Source of the DNA: Blattamonas nauphoetae
Lineage: Eukaryota; Preaxostyla; Oxymonadida
NCBI GenBank assembly: GCA_033064195.1
Contig: JARBJD010000042.1
Span: 248,001 to 312,000 of the forward strand
Reading direction: 5' to 3'
DNA length: 64,000 nucleotides
Each line of letters opens with the position of its first letter. Positions within the stretch are counted from its first letter, which is position 1. Both the position numbers and the translations under genes were made by a program. Below the pieces are notes generated by a model, which was not told where the DNA came from, searched no databases, and saw only the letters and a list, made by a program, of their open reading frames with translations. Positions 53,347-63,209 of this stretch are shown here, in pieces.

Positions 53347-54387
53347 ATGCTATCCGAAACGACCACCTCGACCTCTCTCTCGAAACCATGTAACAACATT
53401 GATTCTCTTCTCTTTTTTCTTTCAGTGGAACCCAACTTCCTTTCTGACATCAACCAGGCTTCATCGGTGTTTCTCTCCTTCACTGAATTTATCTCAAAAG
53501 GAGGTGTCCTTGATGATGCTGGAACTGAACGGATGTGTCAATTTCTGAAGCGTATCACAGTTAAGAGTGGTTCCACGTTCAACTCAGAACAAATTCTTCA
53601 CGAACTGGTCCCAACACCCGATGGATCATGCGAAGGATTTTCACAGCGGATGGTTCCTCTTCTAACATGCTTGAACACCAAAATCGTCTTATCAGTGCTC
53701 CATTTCTTTGTTTCGACACTGGTTCCCAATGTTCCACTCCGCAAGTACCAATTCATTGAAACTAGGTTTTTTACTCGCCTACCACAACCTTTCCTGGAGA
53801 ATGATGTTCATTTAACGTCTCAACACGATTCTTCGTTCATGACTCTGGTCAGGAGATGCCTGGAATGTGCTTCACCAACCTCAGTCGCCGATCTCTTCTT
53901 TTGGAAACAAGTTACTCCATCAATAATCCGCCAGACCGTCTTTGACAGTGTTGTCAAACCACTTCGTCCCTTCTGGACCTTCGTATGCCAAAACTGGCAA
54001 CGGATCACAGATCATCAAATCATGGATGATTATCCCCATCTGCTGGGAGCATTGATCCAAATTTCGCCATTTCACGAGGAAACAGCGCAATTTGTTCTCT
54101 CCTCGCAGATTTGTGAGACATCAATGAGCTGCCTTGGATATTTTGAGCTCTCAAACTTCGGCTACATCCTCGTGAACGAAATAATCTGTGGAATGGAAAA
54201 TTGGAACAAGGAAGACCAAGCCGTCCGCCAGCGAGGGCAAACAATTTTGGTGAAGATGAAGGAAGAGGGACTCACCGACCTGCTGGAACTCCAGATCCGA
54301 TTGAGACTGACACGCACGAATATCGCAGCCCAGTTGATTCACATGCTGGGTGGGAACTGTCCTTTCAAGGTAGAAAGGATAAATTAG
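53347..54387 (+). CDS. helical-repeat protein, family A
   Basis: The 346-residue protein starts at the ATG at 53347 (MLSETTTSTSLSK); an open frame extends slightly upstream without ATG. It may contain an early intron ending TTTTCTTTCAG before VEPNFLSD that is also readable in frame. The body is ARM/HEAT-like helices; the C-terminal half aligns with the fragment at 13.4-13.9 kb (FVLSSQI, RQRGQTIL, EEGLTDLLELQIR), and the last third with the 11.8-12.8 kb gene. Function unknown; divergently placed next to the serpin. Confidence 0.7.
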   Translation: MLSETTTSTSLSKPCNNIDSLLFFLSVEPNFLSDINQASSVFLSFTEFISKGGVLDDAGTERMCQFLKRITVKSGSTFNSEQILHELVPTPDGSCEGFSQRMVPLLTCLNTKIVLSVLHFFVSTLVPNVPLRKYQFIETRFFTRLPQPFLENDVHLTSQHDSSFMTLVRRCLECASPTSVADLFFWKQVTPSIIRQTVFDSVVKPLRPFWTFVCQNWQRITDHQIMDDYPHLLGALIQISPFHEETAQFVLSSQICETSMSCLGYFELSNFGYILVNEIICGMENWNKEDQAVRQRGQTILVKMKEEGLTDLLELQIRLRLTRTNIAAQLIHMLGGNCPFKVERIN

Positions 54388-54704
54388 ACACACGACAGGT
54401 CTCGGACAAGAATCCACAGCTTCTTTAGAAACGCCAAGTCGTCGTCACGATTAGGTGAACTCTGACAACCACGCATCGTATCATCGTCCACCAACAAGTT
54501 GGAGAGTTCTGGAGCTCTCTTTCTTGAAATATTGCCATTTTATGTTTCTGATCCATCACACCATTCTTTCCACACTTTTGTACAATCCTGATAACTTCCT
54601 GTCGCGCTCTTTACTCAACTTTCAATGAAACAAGAACCGATAATGAATGAGAGTCTTGAAAAGTGTTGTGATCGACTATCGAAATAAAGAATGCATTTCT
54701 GAGG
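54388..54704. other. intergenic, no feature seen
   Basis: Between convergent 3' ends; no coding frame or repeat noticed. Confidence 0.4.
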
Positions 54705-56341
54705 CTACCACGGGCGCGTACTCCGTTGGCGTGCCTTTTCCACCGCGGTTCGTTCTGTTGTGTGTTCCATTTTCTGAGTTTGGAACTCTTTCTGGAGCTC
54801 CTCGGGTAGGACGCCAATTTCCTCTTCGTTTTGGAACACTCCCTTTGGAAGGTATCCCCATAAGTTGGCGGCATGTTGTTTGAGAATTCTGAGACGTTCT
54901 TGTTTGATGAGCTCAAGTCGTTCGTTCTCTGCTTCTTGTTCTCTGATGAACTGGGTTCGGGCAGCCTCTTCTTCAGCCTCTCTTGCCAACCTCTTCTCCG
55001 CAATAAGTTTCTCTGCTTCACGAAGATGTTCAGCTTTCTTCATGCGGGCCTTCTGTTGGTTCATTTGTTCTAGCCTGTCATCCTCAGCAAACTTGGCGAG
55101 GATTTGTTCTTTAAGCTTGGCCTCTTCTTCAGCTTCCCGAAGTTTCTGGAGTCGCTTAGCTTCCTTAATGTCAGCCTCAGCTTTGAGAAGTTCCTGTTTG
55201 AGTTTTTCCTTCTTGATCGCCTCATTCTTTTCTTCACCTCTCCGTTTGGCCTCCATCTCTTCAAACGCGATCAGTTCTTGCAGTTGTTCCAACTCATCCT
55301 TTTCTGCTTGATTGCGGGCAATTGTTGCGGCAATTTGTTGATATGCTCGTTTTTGGTCTTCTTCTTTCTGTTTCTTCTGTCGTTCGGTTTCTGCCTCTCT
55401 TTCCTCCTTCATCTTTGCATAATTCCTGATTTGGATGTTCTGATGAATGATATACAAAAGAAATGAGCACACTTCTTCCTCCATTTTTTGTTTCTCACGT
55501 TCACGAAACAGTTCTCGTTCCTTGTAGAAATCTTCGATGTATTTGGACATTTCGACTTGTTTTTTGGCCTTTTCCATTTGTTCTCTGAAGATGTGAATTG
55601 ATGAACACCAAAAAATTGGACCTTTCCATCGCATCCATCAATTGTTTGACAGCCTCATCGACAGCCTGTTTTTCCTTCAAGAATTGTTCAAGTTCAAGTT
55701 GTCTTTCTAAAAGAACAATATGGGAGGAAAATAATGAGGGTAGGCAAGCAAGAACAGACGAATTTCCTTTTCATGTTTGTGTCGTTCAACGGCTTCTTGT
55801 TGTTCTCGTAGGATTCGTGCTGCCTTCAACTCAGGATCCTCCACACGCGATGCCACCTCCTTGTTGTATTTATCAATGTCCTCATCTTGCTGTCTTTCAA
55901 AGTCCTGGATAAGTGGAAGAAGGAGGGAAATTGTGATGGCTCGATATTTCAAACTCTTTCGCGAGCTGCGATTTCAACTTTCTCTTCCTTTTGATGCTCA
56001 CGTTCCTTTGTCATATATGCTGCCTGGATCTTTGACTGTAGATCACGAATTTCTTCTTCTTGTCGAATTCTGTTGAGTTTTGCTTCATACGTCAATTTTT
56101 CCGCCTTCTGTCTAGCATACTCTTCTGCAAGACGCCTTTCTGCATTTTGAGTTTTCTCGCGCAATATCCTTTGTTCTTCCTCCTAAGAAAGAGAAATTTA
56201 GGCGAGATTGAGGAACGTTGAGAGAAATAACAAAAAACAGACTCGCTCATGTTGTGCAATCCGTTTCTCTTCCTCTTGCATTTCTCTGAGGAGTCTATTT
56301 CTCCTTCTGGCATTAGCTTTTTCGTCAATAGCGCTCTGCAT
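54705..56341 (-). CDS. MNS1: MNS1-like flagellar coiled-coil protein (TPH domain)
   Basis: Six exons (56341-56243, 56182-55955, 55904-55760, 55706-55622, 55584-55473, 55439-54705) with introns of 60, 50, 53, 37 and 33 nt give 467 residues, near the length of animal MNS1 (about 495). Almost the whole protein is a charged Glu/Lys/Arg coiled coil of the trichohyalin-plectin-homology type. The C-terminal signature LKQHAANLWGYLPKGVF matches the conserved end of MNS1 proteins. In animals and algae MNS1 is a microtubule inner protein of ciliary doublets, so this suggests motile flagella. The start at 56341 (MQSAIDEKANARRR) is the first ATG; a transposon sits 46 bp upstream and could have cut off an earlier exon. 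Confidence 0.8.
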
Positions 56342-56386
56342 CCGAAGGACTCGAAAAAGAAATAAAGTGTATGGGCGAATGAACTA

Positions 56387-58007
56387 GTCCTTGATCAAAT
56401 GGGGGTGTTTAAAAAATGGGGGGTAAATCCCCCGCTGCCCCATGATTATTATGCCCAAGGTTAGTCCCCTTTCAGATGCCGAAATCCTCCGTCTTGCTGG
56501 GACGGAGGAGTACAGACGCATCCCCCATCGTGGGGAGCGGTTTGTGCGCCTAGCACTCGCGCATAGCATTCCCTTCGCTCGGGCTGGCCGAGTGGGAAAC
56601 ATTAAAAAGCACGTTATGGAGAGAGCCATCAAGAACGTAAAAAGCAACAAACCATGCGGGGTAGTTGGGCGCCCTCCGAAACTCTCGGAGGGCGAACAAC
56701 AAGCTGTAGTTCAAGAACTTTTGCACGATCGAGGTCAACGGATTTTTCACTCAGCTAATTCGATCAGATCGTTAGTATGTTCTCGTTTTTCTCACTCATT
56801 TTTCGATATAGTGTCAGGACCAAATCCGTCAACGTCCACTTACAGTCCCCCACCCCCAACTCTCCGCAACCTTCGGCTATTCCTTTGCCAACCGAAGACC
56901 TGAAATCTCACTCAAACAGAGTGAACAATTCCCTCATGAACGTTTTCGGCAAACATCCGCCCAAATTATCACACCATGGTTCAACCATTACCTTAGATTA
57001 CGACAATTATACCCGTATACCGCTTCACTGATTTTCAATTTAGACGAATCTTTTGCGAACTCCGCCCCAAATCATAATGTGTTGGTTGCGGTCGCCCCAG
57101 GGGATCCTCGGCCCATCGTCCCCCAAATCCCTCTTCCGAGCAAAACGACATTTATCCTCACCATCGCAGCAGATGGCAAATTTCTTCCGACAGTGCTTTT
57201 GGTCCCTTTCCAACAACTCCCGGACGAATATGCACCATTCCGTGGATCAAACCTCACAATACTTGCTAATCCGCAAACCAGGATGACAAACACCCTATTT
57301 CCGACAATTTTCCAACTCTATATCCTTCCCTATATGCTTCAACGAAGACAAAACATCAACCAACAAAACTCTAGGATCCTCCTCATCATGGATGGCCTTC
57401 GCTCCCATTATGTGGCCTCAGTGCAACTGCTCTGTCAATTAAATAGTATAGACATCGTCATCCTTCCCTCCCATACCACGCACATGTTGCAGCCCGTGGA
57501 TCAATACGTGACAGCGAACATAAAACGTGGTCTACTCAGCTCGATCCGACCCCACGCACTAGCAGATGCCTCTCAAAAAAGGACTGCCTTCATTGAGGCC
57601 CTCGATCAGTCCCTCGCGGATGGTCTTAACCCTAAAGTGATCAAGGCCTCCTTCAGGGACACAGGCCTTCATCCACCCACGATGCAACCAGTGGCATCAA
57701 AAATAACTGAAGCAGAACTGCCCAGAAATCTTAATCCTCCTCCAACACGACGAGACAACACAAGAGAAGGACTCTGGTTCATAACGGATCCTGATCTAAT
57801 GAGAAGGTTCAACGCCCCTCCCAACCCAGAGATTCCTCTTGATGAAAATGAGGATGGTGGAGATGACTCAAGTGACGAAGAGGATTAATAGGACACTTTT
57901 TTTGTTTATCATTTCGCTTTTCTCATTCAACGGTTTAATCATTTTTTCAAATGGGTCAATCTCGGTTCTACCCCCATTTTTTTAAAAACCCCCCATTTTT
58001 GAGGGAC
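56387..58007 (+). mobile_element. pogo/Tc1-mariner superfamily DNA transposon, apparently complete
   Basis: The inverted ends begin GTCC.T..(A)AATGGGGG and contain a second AATGGGGGG block. They are flanked by TA (56385-56386 and 58008-58009). A single transposase gene with a DD35D catalytic triad fills the element on the plus strand. The copy could be autonomous. It sits between the 5' end of the MNS1-like gene and the 3' end of the NEK-like kinase gene. Confidence 0.85.
56442..57888 (+). CDS. DDE transposase (pogo-like)
   Basis: Exon 1 (56442-56774) and exon 2 (56812-57888) are joined by a 37-nt GT-AG intron whose removal keeps phase 0; the product is 469 residues with no internal stop. 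The N-terminus is helix-turn-helix-like (LSDAEILRLAG...) and GRPPKLSEGEQQAV is typical of such transposases. The catalytic Asp residues are in LIFNLDES, LLIMDGLRSHY and MLQPVDQY; the spacing between the last two is 35 residues (DD35D). The C-terminus is acidic (DENEDGGDDSSDEED). Having acquired a host-size intron suggests long residence in this lineage. Confidence 0.85.
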
Positions 58008-58198
58008 TAACTGTCTGATTCTTTTGAACATCAGCCTAACCTGTTCATGTTGTCAAATCTATTCAAGTTCCTCTCATTCTCAGATTCTCAACGGACAAGT
58101 AATTTTCCAGAGAAAATCCTCATCAAAATCATACAGCCACGTTGGTGTTATTTAAGAAACAACTGCAAGTTGAAAATGAAGAGGACCAGGTTATGGTG

Positions 58199-59240
58199 TT
58201 ATTCTTGCCTTGAAATATGTGCCGTTGCGATCGCATTAACCTCCTCAATTGTGATTCGTGATGATGGATCCTTCGAGACAATCGAAAAGACAAGAACCAA
58301 CAAACTTTGATGAGCATTCGACGAATCATGTCTTTCAGAGCATCACTGACACCAACAGTGATTGGTGGCATAGGTGCCGTTTTTATGCGATGAAATACAA
58401 TATCCTTCGTATGGCCATCGAATGGGAGAGCTTGTTGAGTAAGCTGGTAAAGCGTCACTCCCAACGACCATACGTCGCATTGACTGCGATATCTGAGACA
58501 ATAAAGAAGCAAGGAAATGTACCCTTTCAATTCGAGGACTTCTGGAGCAACGTAGTAACTGACAACGAAGCGACAAAAAATGAAGTCAGAGATGGTGAAA
58601 AAGCAGACGGGGTCCCAACAGGAGAGATGGTCATATCCAATGTATCGACAAGTTGACGAGCATATCCCATGTCGCCTGCAAATGTGAGAGAAAGGAGTGA
58701 AAATAACAAACCAAGTTTCAGATTGGAGTTTGCTCCAATGTAAATATTCTCGGGTTTAATATCACGATGGATGATGTGGTTCTGTTTCAAAAGCATTAGA
58801 GAGTAACTTAATTCTGATGCAATCATCCAGAGTGCCTGAAGAGATGAAAAAAGAGTGTGCGAAAGAAAACCTCCTCGGTAAACTGTTCACCATAAGAAAC
58901 AACATCATTAAACTTAGTCTCCAGAGTTCCCTGATCACAGAATTCCATCACAATGTAATAGCTGCGTTCGTCTTGAAAACACTCGATGAAGTGAACGCAT
59001 CCATCGAAGTCACCAGATTCCGTTGCTTTATTTTGAAATGAAATCATAGCGTTGACCTCTTCCAAAACTCGAGTTTCATCATGAGATGGAGTTCGAAGGA
59101 TCTTTTTGATGGCAAAATACTGGCCAGATTGTTCCCCAAGATAGACAACACCTGACGAGCCATGTCCAAGCTCTCGAAGGATATGATCTGTGATGATATC
59201 AATGAAAATAAAGCCAACAGTCTTTGATGCATATATTCAT
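58199..59240 (-). CDS. NEK-like serine/threonine protein kinase
   Basis: Seven exons with introns of 31, 35, 36, 50, 30 and 35 nt give 274 residues, essentially a bare kinase domain starting MNICIKDYHILRELGHGSSG. Key motifs: GHGSSGVV, FAIKKIL, HRDIKPEN, DMG in place of DFG (KLGDMGYARQL), GTPYYVAPE split by an intron, DVWSLGVTLYQL and the final arginine DPSSRITIEEV. The catalytic Asp and Lys are present, so it is probably active. The KLGD(F/L/M)G..GTPYY pattern suggests the NEK group, moderately supported. Confidence 0.85.
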
Positions 59241-59980
59241 CGTTCGGTCAGACTGAAGAAAAAACTTAATTATTGTTGACTTCAGTGTCCGGATACATCA
59301 TCATATCGACACATTTTCAGTCCGGTATGTCAATTTTTGCATTGTTAAGTATGGTAGACTCATCAGCGTTGATTAATTGAGATGAAGAAAAAAATGATGA
59401 ACTGGCTAAAAAACGTGGAGGTATCTCTCATTGATGAAAATAATGAAGAGTCATCAACTGTTTGATGATTTATTGGACAATACAGCAATTCAGATCTTCC
59501 AACAAGTCAGAGACTCATGCGATGAAGATGACTGTGATCAATTTATCCTTGATTTCTTATCATCGCCAGTGAAGCTGTGAAGGAATTTATAAATGATGGT
59601 GTCGTTCTCATTTCTTCATCCAAATAAACAATCATCATCACATCGATGGAGATTCGGAATGATTTCCTTCTGAACGATTGGGAGGTGATGAGGTTTTACT
59701 GCTGGTTGATCCAGACGTGTGCCTGTTGTCGAATATGTCATTCTCAAATTTCCATTCAATCTCGTCGGCCATCTGCGGAACAGACTATTTTTGAGTTGAA
59801 GTCTATCTATTCCACGTTCGGGTTATCTTTCCATTTTCGGGAAATTAAACCATCTCGCTTCGAGCTGTAATTTTTGTGCTACATCACATAGAATGTCTCT
59901 TGTTTGAGAAATGGTCGAATTGAGTGAGATCAATGACGGAATGGTTCGATCACATTTTATTCAATCAGGGAGATTTGAAA
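59241..59980. other. gap between kinase and flavodoxin genes
   Basis: One small frame at 59443-59580 (45 codons, MKSHQLFDDLLDNTAIQIFQ..., acidic) has plausible composition and a possible donor near its end, and a 74-codon frame lies at 59646-59870. Neither has homology in the window. I see no repeat or RNA here. Confidence 0.3.
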
Positions 59981-60838
59981 ATGAGTGAAACACAACGGAA
60001 ACGAGTTTTAATTTTGGTTACATCGCCTTCTGGGACTACAGAGAATGTATGAATTGTTTATCAGACTCTAAGAATGATTTTTCCATTTCTGGTCAGTTTG
60101 GTCGAGCGATTGAGAAAGACTTGCGAAACCGTTCAAAAGTATCCCATTTCCAAGATGTTCGTTCATTGTGTGTTTGATACTGATCAGGACGAAATAGACA
60201 TCGTTTTCGAAAAGTTGAAGACATCAACAGATAACAAAACGTTTGTAGGGTCATTGTGGTCGATGACGAAGGGGATGTTTAACAAGGGAGCGACAACAAT
60301 TGAACCGATGGAGAATTCAATCCTGAACTTTGATTATGTGGTGTTTGGAGGGCCTGTTTGGGCTTGGGACACACCACGATTCATCACAGTATGATGCCTT
60401 TTACAAATATTGATCAGCTGTTCTTGGAAACTCTTCCCGTACGCGAGTACAAGGGAGAATGGTTCCTGTTCTCCACAGGTATTTGTTTCTCTCTTCATTG
60501 ATTGTTTATCAGCTTTGAGCAGCTTTGGAAAATGGGAAGAAGGTTTGCCCATTGTCATCTGCAACTGATTCTTTGAATTTCTACGTTCAGGAGTTGAAAA
60601 AGCGATTGGAAAGAAGGCACTTGCGTTTGGTCATTCATTGTCAAAAGATCCGAACCGACCCCAAACGGCTGCAGAGTTTGTGTCACGAATTCTGCCTCAT
60701 CTGAGTCTAACAGAGGCTGGGGACGCACCTGAACCATCAGGAACGACAGAGACACGTGGAAATGATGAAACAGCATCAGAGCATCCACCAGTTGAACCTC
60801 AAACACAACATGAAGATTCTGGACTTAAAACAGATTAA
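59981..60838 (+). CDS. flavodoxin-domain protein
   Basis: It starts MSETQRKRVLILVTSPSGTTEN, with the FMN phosphate-binding loop (SPSGTTEN). Later FDYVVFGGPVWAWDTPRFIT matches the second flavodoxin FMN loop (GxPVW), and EYKGEWFLFSTG a further core strand. A poorly ordered C-terminal tail (TEAGDAPEPSGTTETRG...) follows. Introns at about 60049-60098, 60391-60419, 60479-60512 and 60542-60590 are supported by frame. Between about 60100 and 60190 the frame must change once; a 16-nt GT-AG segment (GTTTGATACTGATCAG) would do it, or an 18-nt intron in place of the 50-nt one, or a frameshift. It probably carries FMN and low-potential electrons; the partner is unknown, although a hydrogenase is encoded 20 kb away. 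Confidence 0.7.
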
Positions 60839-61279
60839 GGGTCAATCAGTCATATATAGTTCTGCGTGTAATGCGATACACGAACTGTTTATGTAACAAT
60901 AAGTCGACTTCGACTTTTTCTTCTCATACACCTTCTGTTTGGCGTGTATTGCGTCTGTTTTGGAAACCTCAGATGTTCTCTGTGCATGTCTTTATGACTC
61001 GATGTTATCTCGTCTCTCGTGGAGATGACAACGCCTAAACACTTAAATGGACATCTTTTGACCAAAAATACATACTGATCGCGGAATTTAATTCACAAAG
61101 TTGTTAATCACCATCAACCTCTTGTCAAAACAAATCAATTTAGGTCAATTATGGAAATTGACCATTCTCATTAGATCATGCCCACCATCCATCACATCTT
61201 CATTCTCTTGGTTCTGGTGTTTAACCAAATCTTTCATGTATTATTTTTTCCTACTAACTCAGTTTCAGATCAATCCACC
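60839..61279. other. intergenic, no gene seen
   Basis: AT-rich. The stretch just before 61280 carries an acceptor-like CAGTTTCAG, so a 5' UTR intron for the next gene is possible. Confidence 0.4.
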
Positions 61280-62967
61280 ATGTCACATACTAATCCAGCC
61301 ACAGACTCTTCCACCGCAGAAATCCCAACAGAAGCTCCTAAACTGGAAGAAAGTCAAGACCTTGACGTCCATGATGCAGTACCACACAAGACATTTGAAG
61401 ATTTAGGCATTAAGCAGGCAATCATCAAAGCGTACCTCCAGGACAACATCACCCAACCGACCAAGGATCAGGTCCAATTCTATCCCGAAATGATGAGTCT
61501 TCCGTTTGCCACCTTTGCCTCTTCAAGTCTTCTCCTCTCGTGATAGTCCTCAAAATTTTATCTTTGAAGCACCCAAAAACACACACACATGGAATCTCTA
61601 CCTCCTTGCTGCCCTCTGCACTGTTCAGGAAGAACTCCCTTTCGTTCAAGCCATTGTGGTCGCTCCAACTCGCGAAAGAGCAAACACTATCTACCAAGAG
61701 GCATTGAAACTGAGTCGTTATACCGCGATCAGAGTGAAAAGTCTCATTCCGCACAAGGACATGCACGATGATCAATTTGGGGGTATATTGTTCATTTTAT
61801 CTCATTTGTTGCAGAGGAGGTGACCCATCACCTGGTTATATCCATTCCGACTTCACTTGACGATTATCTTCAACACGAAGATATTGACTTCAGTCATGTG
61901 CGAACAGCCATTTTTGATGAAGCTGAAGAAGTCTTCAACAGGAAGAAGGAGAACGTCCTTTCTCATTCTGTACCCATCATCAGCTCACTCCCAGAGACGG
62001 CCCAGATCATCCTGTTCAGCGAAAACCTCGACGGGATATATCCCGCCATTCGGACAAACCATATCCCGGACGCTCTTCAGGTTAGTTGTTATATTCTTGT
62101 GGGTGATTTATTTTGTTATTCCTGTTGTAGCGGTCCCTTAATCCAACCATCCTTTCGTTGAAGGATGTCTCTCAGTACTACGTTGTTCTCAGCGAAGAAG
62201 AACGTCCTATGTTCATCAAGGATCTCTTTGAGACCCTTACTCTCAAAAAAATTGTGGTTTTCATCAGCGTATGTTCTACAGTTCTGTCATGTCTTTCTCA
62301 GGACAAGGAATCAGCCGAGAAATTGGTAGCTGAACTCAAGGCAGCTGATCTTGTCGCTAACTGTGTCTTTGGACTGAATGACATGAAACTCGCCGAATTC
62401 CGTGCCATTATTCGCAACTATGAAAAAGACAAATTCCCAATCCTGATCTCAACCATCCCCCTCCAATATCACCTCAAAGCCCTTCCCACCCTCTGCATCA
62501 ACTATTCCATTCCCTACCGCGCAGGTACAAAGGCCCCGGACGATGATGCATACCTCAAACGACTCGGTCGTTCAGACACGTTCGGTGGGCTCGGTGTCGG
62601 GCTCACCTGCATCGATGACGACGCGTACGACCAAATGTCGTATTTTGGGTATGCTCTTCAAACAGAAATCAAAGAACTGGCCGATTTCGACGATTTGGGG
62701 AAGGCGATCAAGTACGCCGACACACTGAAGAACACACACGAGTGGAACACTGGCGCCAAGCCGTTCCAAATGTCGGAAGAATCGAAGGAGAAGGCAACGC
62801 AGAAGAAGTCGTTGAAGACCGATCACACGTACGACCCCAGCGACATCATCCTCTTGCCGGATGTCCATGACATCGACGAATTCTTCGACAATGAAGATTT
62901 CAATGATCCAGATGACGATGTCATTCCCGAGGATGAGGACGACAGTGCTCCGTTCCCGCTCGAATAA
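61280..62967 (+). CDS. degenerate DEAD-box helicase, DBP5/DDX19-like
   Basis: Five exons (61280-61503, 61547-61782, 61815-62080, 62131-62268, 62302-62967) give 509 residues starting MSHTNPATDSSTAEI. The fold is that of DEAD-box proteins: a Q-motif region (FEDLGIKQAIIKAYL, NITQPTKDQ), motif Ia-like VVAPTRERANTIYQEALKLS, motif II as DEAE (AIFDEAEEVFN), and a C-lobe with KIVVFIS and KRLGRSDTFGGLGVGL, the latter close to DDX19 RxGRFG(K)xGxA. Motif I lacks GKT (FEAPKNTHTW), motif III SAT is FSE, and motif VI loses its arginine pattern, so ATPase activity is unlikely. An acidic tail of about 60 residues follows. It may be a regulatory paralogue in mRNA export, by family analogy only. Confidence 0.78.
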
Positions 62968-63209
62968 TCATTTCATTCTTTCCTGTTTTGAACCGTGCTC
63001 TGAAGAAGGATCAACCCTTCATACTTTTTTTCACAAACCACTTCACTGTAAGTAACCATTCATCGACAAAAATGATCCCTAACGCATAGATGAACGCTGA
63101 TACTGGACGAGTTACTAGAAAACACGCGAAATCAAACATGCGCAATGAAAATCAGTCTGGAAGGAAGAACCCTAGGTCAACGGTAAGGAATGAATAAATA
63201 AAACACCAA

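Noticed and set aside
54865-55466. Plus-strand frames rich in Phe, Leu and Ser, looking like membrane proteins
   Set aside because: These are complements of the Glu/Lys-rich coiled coil of the MNS1-like gene, a common artefact.
59646-59870. 74-codon frame MEIRNDFLLNDWEVMRF...
   Set aside because: No homology, no matching exon and no clear splice signals; kept only as a note in the gap entry.
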